Part shown: piece by piece, positions 43,217 to 55,026 of the stretch
Numbering within the stretch: the first letter of the stretch is position 1
Layout of the letters: every line of letters starts with the position of its first letter
Assembly (NCBI GenBank): GCA_020912385.1
Contig: CP087206.1
Span: 868,001-932,000 of the forward strand
Length of the DNA stretch: 64,000 nucleotides
Origin: Neofusicoccum parvum
Lineage: Eukaryota > Ascomycota > Dothideomycetes > Botryosphaeriales > Botryosphaeriaceae
Reading direction: 5' to 3'
Translations under genes and position numbers: made by a program
Notes under the pieces: model-generated
Told to the model about the DNA's origin: nothing
Database searches by the model: none
What the model saw: the letters and a program-made list of their open reading frames with translations, nothing else

Positions 43217-46200
43217 CTGTGGAGAAAGGCTGTGCGAGGCCGCCCTCCGATAGGCCTGGGCTGCAGAGCATCGACGGTCGGTCTCCGGGCAGCCGGTTGC
43301 GACAGATCTGCGGACCACCGGCCCTCCCCAATAGGTAGTCGGCATTCCAGGGCGGCGAAGGCGGCGGACACGGAGCAGGCAAAACATTCTCGCTGCCAAG
43401 ACACGAAAGTAGAAGCTACAAACTTAAGGCATTTGAGGCATTTGGTGCATTTGTCACGGCTCCAGATTTGTTCCGATTATCCGGGACGTCTCGAGTCGTT
43501 CGTCGGGATGTCTTTCTCGCGCACGTTCGATTCTGCGTGCTCTTTTCCCGAAGGCGGTTCGCGCAGCGCGTAGCGTGCTGACAGCAACACATCCATAGCC
43601 CAGAGACAGTTAGAACGTCCAGCCGGACCCAAAGTCAGCGCGTGTCGCAAGGTCGTTCAGTCAGCCCATATCGACGCCGCAACTCCACGCACTACAGCCG
43701 TTGAAGCGGCGGGCGGACGTGTTCCGCCGAGCGCCCTCTCGATCGAAGCCTAAAGAAGCCACGGCAGATCCAGAACACTGGCAATGACGTGGTGGTTCAA
43801 CGCAAAGAAGCCTCGTGCTATACACGAAACGTGGAGCTTATTGGGTTAGCTCCAGTAGTAGGGGTCCTTTCGGGCCTTTCTTTGTTGACTATAGGTTTGG
43901 GATGTCCCCATAACGATTAGCGGAAAGTCTCCTACCGTTTACGCCGTCTATCTTCACTTGCTGACTGTTGACCCTGCGCTTATTTGGCGAGTCGTACCAC
44001 CGGGCGCTTTTTTTTTCCCACGCTATCCGAAGAAAGAAGCTCTTGCGCACGCCTCCCAATCGCTACCAATGTGGGGGGAAATAGAGCGACCCAAAGAATT
44101 CTCCGTAGCCGTGGCTGCGGTGGCTCCGAAGATCGAAGCGTCAAGGCACAGCAGCAGAAGCGAGCGAACGGCTTTTGCAGGCAAGGGCCGTATCGAGGCA
44201 CAGGAACCATTTTTTATTGACTTGAAATTAGGTTTTGCCGTTCCGGCTTCTCAATCTTCCAGAACGGGGCGCCACCATAATCTTGGATGCACGCCGAACA
44301 CACGAACAAGCAAAATGCTTGCGCAACTCATCTGCTTCAGCACGGCACGCACGCACAGCAGCAGGCACGGTGCCAAGTGGCACAGACAACCCCGGCCCGC
44401 GGCTCGTGCGCCCTCTCCTCTTTTTCCTTTTTGCTTCCTTGCCTGCGCCGCTGGGAAGAGGCGCGGGCCTGGTCGCCGTATCGCGGAGTCGGGAGGCTGC
44501 GCTTGACCTGCCTGTTTTTCCTCGGCGGCACCCCCATCTCGAAAATTTGCGGGCGGCTGCGCGTGCGATCTGACCGCAGGGCCGCCGCGCGACGGGCAAG
44601 CGGAGCGGATCAGCCGCAAGCGTGGGCCGGGGTCCTGGGGGGGCCCCCAGGGTGCCTTTGCGCAATCAAGAGCGTCGACGCAGAAACAAAACACCAGGAA
44701 GATGAGTCGGGGACGCGTCAGGCTGGAGCTGCGCAGCGGGCGGTGCGGCAGGGCGCGGGCAGCGGCAGCAGGTTATGCAGGACGCGGGTGGAGACGCAGT
44801 TGCTTCCGGCAAGCGGCAGCGGCATTGTGTCTCGTTGAGTACCCGGCGACGAGGCCCCGGGTGCGACGCCATTTATTGAGCGTTGGGAGCATTGCACGCC
44901 GGCGCTCGATCGGCTTGGACGGCGCCAGGGACGGCGCGTGGGTGCGCAACGCGCGCTGCTGCGCACGTGTGGCTGGTGCTGCGTGGGCCGGCGTGGTACG
45001 GTGGGAAAAGAGCGCGGTGTTTCTCTCGCGCGGCTTGGGCGGGCAGGCATAGCGGTCGGCATATTATTGTCAATACAAATAAGCTGCCGGGCTTGGCTAG
45101 GGTCGGCTGCACGTCAGAGGCTTGGGCCTGGAGTGCGGCCGGCGGAGCAGTTGGTTCTGCTGGATGCTGCCGCTGCGTCACGATGCGGCGCGCATACGGA
45201 CAGGATCAGGACGGAGGTGGCAGCGTGGGCCGGCGGCGCCAGGCGCTCTCATGCTCGACATTTCGGCTGCTGCTGCGCGCGCGCGCGACAGGGACCAGGG
45301 ACCAGGGCGCGAGCACGCGCCTATGCCCTCTCAGCTTGGCGTCAATGCCGTACAGTTTTTGGCTGGCTGGCCTCCGGATCGGGGCATGGAAATTAAGGTA
45401 AGCGATCCCGGCGGATTTGCAGCGCTGCGCCGGGCTGGGGCCCAAACCTCCAGCGCAGGCTCGCGCGGCGGAGCAGCAGCGCGCGAGGGCAGAGGTGAGG
45501 CGGCGGGCTCAGGGCTCAGGGCTCAGGGCTCAGGGCGCAGAGCTCAGCTCGATCGCCGCGGGCTGCCCTGTGCCTTTCGCTAGGGACGCGTTCCGCCTTG
45601 CCGACGGCGCTCCGCGCGGCGCGACACGCGACGAGGGAACCGCACGATTCAACGTGGAGGAGTCCGGCACGCCGCGCGCGGCGGCTGGCATGCTGGCCGC
45701 CGGCGGCACGGTGGCATGGAGTCGTCGGCGCGCAGCATCGCAGCGGAGAAAAGGCAAGCGGCGCGCAATGCTGCGGAGATCACATGCGATGCGCCGGGCC
45801 CTGTCTGCTGGTGGGCAGCGGGCAGCGGGCATAAGGAGCGGAAGGATCGTTGCGTCGAAATGAGCGTTACTATATTGGCGACCTTGGGTCATCTGAGGGC
45901 TGCATGCAGTGTGAAAGCGCAGCCCTATCCTCAACGCTGCACTCGCCCGCCGTCAAAAGGCCGCCACGCCGGAAATGCGAGCTCTGCGGGCAGCACCGAG
46001 GCGGCTAGCGGCCGTTGCCTCCAGGCATGGGTCGCGGTGCCACTTCCTTCTTCATCGCCGCTGAGCGCGAGCTGAATCGTCACATCGCCGCGCCCCAGCC
46101 TCATCCGCGGTTGGTGGCCCTGGTGGCTGCAGCGTGTTCGCCGCGCGGTGGGGCGCCGGCAGAAGCAAGCACAGGCGCTGAGTCGACCGAGATCTGCCGC

Positions 46201-47168
46201 GTGGAGAAGCTGGGCCCCAAACAGAAGGCGAGCAGGCGCCAATCAGCCGCGCGGTGCGGTGCGAGCAGAGGTTGCGGGCGGGCGTGGGCTATCGATTTGG
46301 CAGGCTGCTGGCCGTGAGCAGCGCCGTCAGCACACCTCCCCAAAGCGCGCGGCGGCCATTGGGCCCAGCCGGACGACGCTGATCAGCTAAGGCCTGTCAA
46401 CCATGCTCTCGCGCCGCGCCGCAATGCACCAGCCCACGGCCATCAACCGACCCGGCAGACGGCCCCGTGCCAAAGCCGCCGTCCAATTATGCAGGTGTCA
46501 ACAAGGATCCGAATGGGAGATCTGAGTCCCTAATCCGCAGAGGGCCCAAGAGCCGATCTTTCTTATTGCCATGATCACCACCTGGACAGGGTCTCTTTGC
46601 TCGCGCGCGCCCTTGCCGGCAGTGTTTGCACGTCCCCAGCGCCCCACCGGCCAGGCTCCTCCAGCGCCAGCTTCTCCCCGACCACCGCAGCGCCGCCGGC
46701 CTTTGCAGCGCCCTGCCCCCGCCAGCGGCCCGGGTGTCGTCATTTGCAGGCACTGCTCGCCCAAGCCTCCTGCATGGTGCATGCCCGTGTGTCCTTTTTC
46801 CCAGCTCTCACCTCGTGCTACTCGCCGGCATATTTCCAAGACATCCGACTTGCAAGGAACCCCGAGGCAGCGAACCCAGCACCTACCGCCGACTTACATA
46901 TTTCGAACTCCATCCTCATACGATTCTGCCCTGGGCCACCACCCCCGCCCCCAAGGGCCCGCGCAGCCGCAGCAGCAGCCACGACGTCCAGAGGCGCCGA
47001 CCGTTATTCGCTGTGTTCCTGCGGCCTGAAGGCGCTATGCATGTACTGGCCCTGCCTCCTTGCTCGAGCTTGCCAACCGCGCCGTCAATTGGGCGCCGCC
47101 AGATACCGGGCAGCAGAGAGAAAGCCTCACCCGGGCCCCGTTGTGCCGCCTGCTACCCGTCCCCGCCC
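43217..47168. other. Long gene-free leader upstream of the PAS/Zn2Cys6 factor (about 4 kb)
   Basis: This runs from the Dbp10 stop to the chosen start of the transcription factor. It is very GC-rich between about 44400 and 46500, with overlapping Arg/Ala/Gly-rich frames on both strands and no domain. It includes a GGGCTCA heptamer array (45504-45537). Frames leading directly into the factor at 46626 and 46597 remain open, so the true start or an upstream exon could lie further left. Confidence 0.5.
45504..45537. repeat. Heptamer tandem repeat (GGGCTCA, about 4-5 copies)
   Basis: Perfect head-to-tail GGGCTCA units decay into GGGCGCAGAGCTCAG. It lies in non-coding DNA about 1.6 kb upstream of the transcription-factor start. 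Confidence 0.85.
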
Positions 47169-49160
47169 ATGTCAGACAGGCCGTCACCACCTCTCCGGGC
47201 GAGAACGCATCCACCGCAGCAGAAGGAAAGAAACAGTCCATCCCCAGAGCAGCATGACCGCCGCCAGCAGCAGGGCGCCGGACGCGAGGGCCCCGGAGGC
47301 CGCTCCTCGGATCCGCTCGGTACAGAGCCACCGCGGAGGATGGTTTATGAAGGGGGCGAGCGGCAGCAGCCGCCGCCGAGGACCAGCTCAGCTTCTGGTC
47401 GGCCTCCAGAACAGCACCCGGAGCTGCGCCCGTCATCTTCTGCTGAGCCCGAGCAAGCACAGGCGTCATCGCAAATGGGTCCCTTCGGCTATTCCCCCTT
47501 CGGTGCATCTGGCAGCTTTCACCCCGGCTATGGCGGTCCGACCCTCGCCCTGCAGCAGCCGGCGCCGCTCGCCAGCCAAGTGCCGCTGCGAAACACCAAA
47601 ACCGCGCGCAGGAACAAGGCCCACGTAGCGTCAGCCTGTGTCAACTGCAAGAGGGCCCATCTCAGCTGCGACGTCCAGCGCCCGTGCACGCGCTGCGTCA
47701 CTTCCGGCAAAGAGGTATGGAGAAGCGTCCCGAGGCAGCAGCGAGCACGAGGCTGACACAAAGCATCCGAGCAGGCCACCTGTTACGATGTCCAGCACAA
47801 GAAAAGGGGCCGCCCGCGGCTCCGCGACGTGCAGGAAACCAGGCCTCCGCAAGGCCACGATCTGGGCGAGCAGTCCACCTCCGCTAGCGAAAGCCCAGCG
47901 GCGTCTGTGCCTGGGCTAGCCTCCGGAGACGGGCGGTCTGGGTCTTTTCGCGCGTTAAGATCCACTCGAAGGAGTTTCGGAGCATCGGCAGCTCATCGGC
48001 AGCCCACATCGCAGCTGCACAGTCTGTCACCGAGTCCCTTTCCGCCAGAGGGAGCGGTCCAGTACCCGGGATCCGACTATCCAAGGCCGGCATCGTCCAT
48101 CGTGACCCCTATGGCCCTCCTGAACCTGGATCTCCATATCATCAAGACGAACGCGGCATTCAACAGTCTCTTTGGCCAATATGACTTGCGCGGACGAGAG
48201 CTAGCCGAACTAGTCGAGTCCCACCATGTAGAGACACTGCATAGGCTGCGCGGTGAGCTCAGAGAAGAACGAGATGCACGGGAACCTTCGTACATGCCAC
48301 CTATTTTCGGTCCAAGAGAACGAGAGACGGTGCAGAATATAGAAGAGGATGATTTGGATCGCATCAGCCATGGCTATACGGACCGTGTGTTTACTTGGCG
48401 TTTTAGCTCTGTTTTTGGACAGCCACAGGAAGTACGTGTCCGGGTCCGTCTCGCGAAAACCTCGATCTTCTTCGTCTCCCTGGCTTTACCGCCTTTTCCT
48501 CAGTCCCAGGCCCAACCGCCCCCTAGCGAGCCGCAGCAGCAGCAGCAGCAGCAACGATACCCACCTGTGTTCGCCACTCCGGTGGCCCCACAACGATCCT
48601 CGCGACCGCCGTCGAGAGCCGCACCCACACCAATGTCGGAGTACGCTTACCCGCCGTATGGGCAAAGCTCGCCGCTCGCCGTCTCTGAGCCGCACTCTCC
48701 ATACTCTGGGTATTTTTCCCTTCACGGAATGACCGCCTCATTGCCCCCTACTGCACCTACGGCACCATCATACTCGTACGGGCAGGCGCTACCAGCTGGT
48801 TATGGGTACCCCCGTGGATCGTGGTCCTCAGCTGGAAGTGGAGAGCCTCACGCGTCGGCATACGAGGTGACGACAGCAAGGAGAGCATCAGTCCAGATCG
48901 CACCCGAGGGATCATGGCACAGTGAACCCAGGTCTTGGCAACAGCAACAGTACTCCTACCCACCACACCAGAGGCCACAAGGTTTGAGGGGCGAGCCGCA
49001 GCACATGTACGATCCCGGACCGCAACCAGAAATCCTTGCGCCTGCACCTGCTGTCCGCAGGATGTCGTCGGATGAGCGACGCAGCCAAGGCGGCTCAGAG
49101 GGCACGCAGGAGGAGGAACCGTCAAAGAGACGGCGACTCAACATACAGGACCTAGTCTGA
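47169..49160 (+). CDS. Zn(II)2Cys6 transcription factor with PAS-like domain (643 aa)
   Basis: Two exons, 47169-47714 and 47775-49160, sum to 644 codons. ATG 47169 (MSDRPSPPLRARTHPPQQ) was chosen as the first start with a sensible disordered fungal-regulator N-terminus; the frame is open further upstream. The zinc cluster is ACVNCKRAHLSCDVQRPC, TRC and, after the intron, ATCYD, then HKKRGRPRLRD, a basic AT-hook-like linker; spacing is Cx2Cx6Cx5Cx2Cx8C. The intron falls between cysteines 5 and 6. About residues 285-420 read as a PAS-like sensor fold (TPMALLNLDLHIIKTNAAF, SLFGQYDLRGREL, RVFTWRFSSVFGQPQEVRV). This organisation resembles the Ert1/AcuK-type regulators of carbon metabolism, but the exact ortholog is uncertain. 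A poly-Gln run and Pro/Ser/Tyr-rich tail follow, ending RRRLNIQDLV. Confidence 0.85.
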
Positions 49161-51436
49161 ACATCTGTCTTCTTTCTTTTCCAATTATCTGCATAGAGTT
49201 CTCGGCTTCCTTGGCTGGCACATACTACTTTCGATCTTCTGAAGCTTCATATTCCTTTCCTTTGTCTTATACCACACACGCGCGCGCACACCCTGCTAGC
49301 CTTGGCTTGTCCAGTCCGTTTTCGAAGCGGACAAGGGTCTTCTGGATTTTCTTGTATAAAGCTTCTCCACGATCATCTTGTGTGTCACTCATTGCACATA
49401 TACAAAGTATTTTCTGTATGGAAATGAGGACCTTACATGTACATACACACGCCTCTCTGGTCAGAGCGTGGGTACATTGGACTTCTTGAGCGCAAAGAGG
49501 GGAACCCAAAGACGAACATGATCAGTACAGGCGGGACAAAAGAAGGAAAAGTAAAACATGATTTACAAATATTGCAGCCGATTACATATCGGCTTTGGCG
49601 GCACTTCCAGGCGTGGGAACAACGGCAGTACAACATTCCTACTGGGGAAACTGGGGAAAAGCACAAGAGGCGCCGCTATTTATGATCCTTTCTCGGGCTT
49701 AATCCGTCTATTCTTCGACACATCCTTCTTGTTTTCATTCTTCTTCGTTGGCGGGCGGCAATGACTTCGCTTGTACAAAAGATGGCTACATCGGCTCACG
49801 ATCGTTTCTTCGGTGGAAAGCTGGCATTTTCGAGGGTTTCTGGGTCTTAATTCAACTTTCGGTCATATACCCTGGTTGGATGAGGAGGTGATGGTTGTAG
49901 CTTTTTTGAGAGAAAAAACATTTCCGGTTTCATTTCATCCAAGCGTTTTCGTCTTCAACCAGACCCTGGAAAATTCAACAACGAGAGAGTGGGGGAGAGA
50001 GCAACAGCTGTTTTTGCTCTTCGAGGATGAGACGACGTCGACTTTAACTCGCTGCACGTCATACGGGACGGGAAGCAAGGCACGGATTTGGGGCCTCGAG
50101 GAGGCGGTGAAAGAAGCGGGAAATGATTGGACTGCCTCGATAGTGAGGGGGTCGGAGGGGGTGGGTGGTGTGTGCGGCGAACCACGCTACCCTCCCGCGA
50201 ACCTATCTCCTCCCTTCCCTCTTCCCGTTCCTCAGCCCCGGCTTTCCCGAACGTACGGGCCAGATCCGCGTGTGTGGTTGGCTGCGGCGGGAAGGAAAGG
50301 GTAACCAACGGGGGATTTTTCGTTTGTTTTGGGGGGAGACGGGGAGAGGCGCTGCTGCACGCGTGCCACCCCACCATTCGCGTGCAATCGGCGCGGATGT
50401 GTGGTGCATCGTGGTGATTGGATCTGGCGAAACGTCCGTGGTACACGGGAGATGCAACGGCTTTGCGCTTGCGATTGACTGGTTCGAATTGGACTACTAA
50501 CTGCTTGCTTCCTCCCGCTGCTGCAGATTGCAGGTTTTTGGAGGTGCGTTTTGTGTTTCGTGAATAATGATTGGATTTTATATATTACACTTTGCGCTTT
50601 TCGGAGTCGCGCTCCGCGCCACGTGGTTTGGCGGCCGGAGGAAGGGTATGCAAGGGATGGAGGACCGGCTTGGGTGCGCATGGCGGCACAGGCTGCCCTG
50701 CCATAAGCCGCAATCTTTTGCTGCCCCTCCATGTGATGCTGTGGGTGAGATTTTGGTGTCTTGAACCTGGTTATTGGGTCCAGCTCTTCTCCGCGCTCCT
50801 GTTTTGTCTACAATGCTGCACCGCCGGCTAATGCGGAAGTCGCATAACTGGGCTAGGCCGCATGAAGGGATTGCTACGCTCATCTCTTCTCCGCCTGGTC
50901 TCAGTCACTCTATCGTCTCTTGGCTCGGTACGTAGCATGTAGTGATACCAACAAATGTCTGTGCGTGAGCCGAACGACCATGTGGAGAGTTGAATGGTCC
51001 GGATGCGAAAGTGGAATGATGAACATGCTCATCGCGTCAGAACGAATACTTCAATGCTTCATTGAGGTGATACAACCTCTATTCTAAGAACGCGGCCTGC
51101 GTTATTGGGTATAAAACACTTTGACTGGTGGCAGATGGGTTCGGAGAGCTTCGGTTTGAATGAGCAGAATTACTTTGGTAAAGCAACCCGTTTGTTTTTA
51201 CTCACTAGCAATGTCGCTGTAATGGACCCGTCCGTGGTGTATCGATCCGACATCGGCCTGGATGTAAGACGACCCGATGTAGTCCTGCAAAACGCCATGG
51301 CAGCTCTCGTTTCTAGAGACTGCAGTGTACCTTACGCCATTAGATGAGTCCTGCTTCGACCCTCTTTCTTCCGTTCCTCAGAGGTCCCCTCTACATTGCC
51401 AGAAGGAAACAGCCTGGACAGTGGCAGTGTGCGTGC
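49161..51436. other. Gene-free stretch (about 2.3 kb)
   Basis: This lies between the transcription factor and the stop of the J-domain gene. The first part has a T-rich 3' UTR character and a short alternating CACGCGCGCGCACA tract near 49275. No frame has a recognisable domain. Confidence 0.5.
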
Positions 51437-52207
51437 TCAGCCGATAGGCTTCAGCTTCTTCTTTTTCTTCCTCTCGCCATCAGCGGGCTTCTTCTGGAAG
51501 TCCCGCCAGGAACCGATGCGCTGCTCTCGCGTCTTCTCCCAAGCCTCGTCGTGGTCGCGCTTGCGCTTGCGATCGGCGGCCTCGGCTTCCTCCTTCTTCT
51601 GCATGCGGCCTTCCTCGCGCATAGCGGCCTGGACCTGTTTGCGGCGGCGTAGCTCGTTGTCGATCAGAACCTGCTTGGTCTTCTCGCGCCAGTTCCGCTC
51701 GAAATCTTCGGTCTTGAGCTCCTCCGAGTCGACGGTCCACTTGTTCTCGCGGATCAGCAGCATGCGGGCGTCGGCGATGGCCTCATCCAGGCGCTCGCGC
51801 TTCTTCTCGTCCATCAGCTCCTCCTGGGCCTTCTTGAGGCGATCGAAGGCGTCCGGTGCCTGCGGGTTCGTGGTCTTATCCGGATGGATCAGCAGCGACT
51901 TGGCGCGGAAGATTTTCTTGATGTCCGACTCGGGCACGCCGGGCTTGAGACCCAGCACTGCGTACGCGTCGAGCTTGAACGCGTTGATGATTCCTGCCGA
52001 GTCTATAGGTCAAACTGCGGGTTCTCGTGCCTGTGCTGGGCAGGAGGGGTGCTGGGTGGCCACATACGATCAATCTCAGAGTCCTAGAGCACATAGTCAG
52101 CTTCTCGACTTTGCGCATGTGCTTGAGGCAACTGCAGGGCGCACCTTATCCCACTCCTTGGCTTCCTTCTCGAGCACCTCGAGAGCTTCAGCGTCGTCGG
52201 CAGCCAT
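51437..52207 (-). CDS. J-domain protein, DNAJC8/Spf31-like (214 aa)
   Basis: Three exons, 52207-52145, 52083-52068 and 52002-51437, sum to 215 codons; the middle exon is only 16 nt. The spliced start is MAADDAEALEVLEKEAKEWDK then DSEID. The J domain follows with FKLDAYAVLGLKPGVPESDI, KIFRAKSLLIHPDKTTNP (HPD motif) and APDAFDRLKKAQEEL. The remainder is a long charged helix (RKRKRDHDEAWEKTREQR) ending in a Lys cluster, KKKKKLKPIG. DNAJC8/Spf31 proteins associate with the spliceosome and recruit Hsp70; nuclear localisation fits the basic tail. It is head-to-head with Dbp4, 281 bp between starts. Confidence 0.88.
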
Positions 52208-52488
52208 GGTGACAGTTGGGTGGGCGAGCTTGGAAGACACGGTCCAAAGCGCGAGCGAGGGTGAGCTGTGTGTCGAAGAGTCTGTCGCGAGAGCGCGGAG
52301 GGTCTGGGGTCTTGCAGGCGCGAGGCAAATGATAGGGCTGCTTATCGGTCTGGGGCCGGACTGCCGCCCCGACGCGCAGGCCCGCAAGCGATCGGTGCAC
52401 CAAAAGTTCTTGAGCGTCGCAGCGTCGCAACCCTCCCACGCCGCGACGCAACTCGACGTCGGTATTCCGCTCCGCTTTCCCTGCTGCC
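52208..52488. promoter_or_regulatory. Bidirectional promoter, Spf31-like / Dbp4
   Basis: The 281 bp between two divergent start codons must control both genes. It is GC-rich, with no TATA box or specific site that I can assign. Confidence 0.5.
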
Positions 52489-55026
52489 ATGGCCGGCGCA
52501 CTCACCGGTCGCACCCGGCCGACCAAGGTCAAGAAGCTGCAGCGCTCGCAGAAGCGCAAACGCAGCGATGTCGATGTCGAGAAGCTCCAGCAGGCCGTCG
52601 ACGATCTCGTAAGTTCCCACGCTCGCAGCGGCCACCGCCCATTGCTCTCCTAACCTCGAGCAATACAGGACGCGAAGGGCCATGAGCACAAAGGCTTCGC
52701 GGACTTGCCGCTCTCCGAGCCGACCAAGGCGGGCCTCAAGGCCTGCCACTACGCCCAAATGACCGACATCCAGGCGCGCGCCATCCCGCTGGCCCTCAAG
52801 GGCGCCGACATCCTCGGCGCCGCCAAAACCGGCAGCGGCAAGACTCTCGGTTTCGTCGTCCCGGTTCTGGAGAATTTGTACCGCTCGCAGTGCGTTGGCC
52901 CCGATGCCGGCCTCGGCGCCATGATCATCTCCCCGACCCGCGAGCTCGCCATCCAGATTTTCGAGGTGTTGTATAAAATCGGCAAGAAGGGGCACTTGTT
53001 CGCGGCTGGCTTGATCATTGGCGGAAAGAGTCTGCAGGAGGAGAGGGACGCGCTGGTGCGCATGAACATTGTGGTCTGCACCCCTGGTCGCATGCTCCAG
53101 CACCTGTCGCAGACCGTGGGCTTCAATGTGGACAATCTGCAGATGTTGGTGCTGGACGAGGCAGACCGTATCCTGGACATGGGATTCCAGCGGGATCTCG
53201 ACGCCATCATCGATTACCTGCCCCGCCAGAGGCAGACACTGCTCTTTTCCGCCACGCAAACGAAGAAGGTGTCGGACCTAGCAAGATTAAGCCTACAAGA
53301 TCCGGAGTACATCTCGGTTCATGAAGCCGCAGAGACAGCGACGCCGAAGTCGCTGCAGCAGAATTACGTGGTCACGCCCCTATCCGAGAAATTGGATACC
53401 TTGTGGAGTTTCATTCAGGCCAGCAAGAAGTCCAAGATAATAGTCTTCCTTTCTTCCGGCAAACAGGTTAGATTCGTCTATGAGAGCTTCCGGCACATGC
53501 AGCCTGGTATTCCCTTGCTCCATTTGCACGGACGCCAAAAGCAGACAGCGCGGCTGGACATCACCAAGAAGTTCTCATCGGCCCAACACTCATGTCTCTT
53601 TGCTACGGACGTGGCGGCCCGTGGATTGGATTTTCCCGCTGTGGACTGGGTTGTGCAAGTCGACTGCCCTGAGGATGCGGACACCTACATTCACCGTGTG
53701 GGTCGGACAGCTCGTTATGAGCGCGAAGGTCGTGCTGTGATCTTCCTGGATCCAAGCGAAGAAGAGGGGATGCTGAAACGCCTGGAGGCGAAGAAAATCC
53801 CCATCGAACGCATCAATGTCCGGTCTAAGAAACAGCAGAGCATTAAGAACCAACTACAAAACATGTGCTTCAAGGATGCTCAGCTGAAGTACCTTGGACA
53901 GAAGGCTTTCATTTCATACGTCAAGTCGATACATGTCCAGAAGGACAAGGAGATTTTTCAGCTTCAGAAGCTTCCGTTGGAGGATTATGCAGCAAGCTTG
54001 GGTCTGCCAGGTGCGCCGCGCATCAAGTTCATGAAGGGAGACAACGCAAAGGAGCTCAAGAATGCGCCTCGCCACGGCCTCTCGTCGTCCGAAGACGAGA
54101 GTGAGGGAGAAGGCGCAGACAAGAAGAAGTCGAAGAAGGAAAAGGAAGTTCGCACCAAGTACGACCGCATGTTCGAGCGCAAGAACCAGGATGTCCTCTC
54201 CGAGCACTACACAAAGCTCGTCCAGGACGACGTCGACGACGAGAAGGACAACAAGGCCGCCGACGGCGACGACTCAGAGGACGACTTCATGGCCGTCAAG
54301 CGCCGCATCCCTGCCACAGAAGACGAGGCTTCGGCGGCGGTCGACAAGGACGCCCTGGTCGACGCTGACGGCAAGAAAGTCGTCGCGCTACCTGGCGCCA
54401 AGGAGCCGCTCCTCGTCGACAGCAAGCGGCGCGAGAAGCTGCTCAAATCAAAGAAGAAGCTGCTCAAGTTCATGGACAAGGGCAAGAAGGTCGTCTTCGA
54501 TGACGAGGGCAACGCTCACGAGATCTACGAGCTGGAAGACGAAGACGCGTTCAAGGCCAAGGGTCCGGCCCAGGAGCAGCGCCAGCGCTTCCTCGAGGAG
54601 GAGAAACAGCGCGTTGAGGCGGCGGACGTGGAGGATAGGGAGACGGCGAGGGAGAAGAGGCAGGCGAAGAAAATCAAGCGCAAGGAGAGGGAACGCGCGG
54701 AGAAGTTGGCGGAAGCAGAGAGCTCGGATGATGACGGCGAGGGTGACGGCGGTGTGCGGTTGGGTGGCGTGGACGAGGATGCGTTCAACGACTTCAAGAG
54801 CTTCTTAGCGGAGACAGCAGGGGATAGGAGCGATGGGGATGAGGAAGAGGAGGCGGAGAAGCCGGCGAAGAAGAGACCGAAGAAGTGGTTTGAAGATGAA
54901 AGCAGTGGTGACGAGGCCGCTGATGGGAAGAGGAAGAAGAAGGGCAAGAAGAGGAGCAAACAGGTGCAGGAGGAACCGGAGACGCTGGAGGATCTGGAGG
55001 CGCTGGCAGCTGGCGTTCTGGGATAG
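52489..55026 (+). CDS. dbp4: DEAD-box RNA helicase Dbp4/Hca4 (DDX10; 825 aa)
   Basis: Two exons, 52489-52608 and 52669-55026, sum to 826 codons; the intron ends CAATACAG. The N-terminus [20 protein letters not shown] is basic, then [15 protein letters not shown] and the Q motif. Helicase motifs: AAKTGSGKT (about residues 91-99), [16 protein letters not shown] (about 203-206), SAT, ARGLDFP and [13 protein letters not shown]10-type C-terminal sequence follows: [38 protein letters not shown] and [17 protein letters not shown], then alternating acidic and Lys-rich stretches. Dbp4 releases U14 and other snoRNAs during 18S pre-rRNA processing in the nucleolus. Confidence 0.97.

Noticed and set aside
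49771..50304. 177-codon plus-strand frame starting MYKRWLHRLT
   Set aside because: No domain, mixed composition, not flanked by splice signals that extend it, and located in 3' intergenic DNA.
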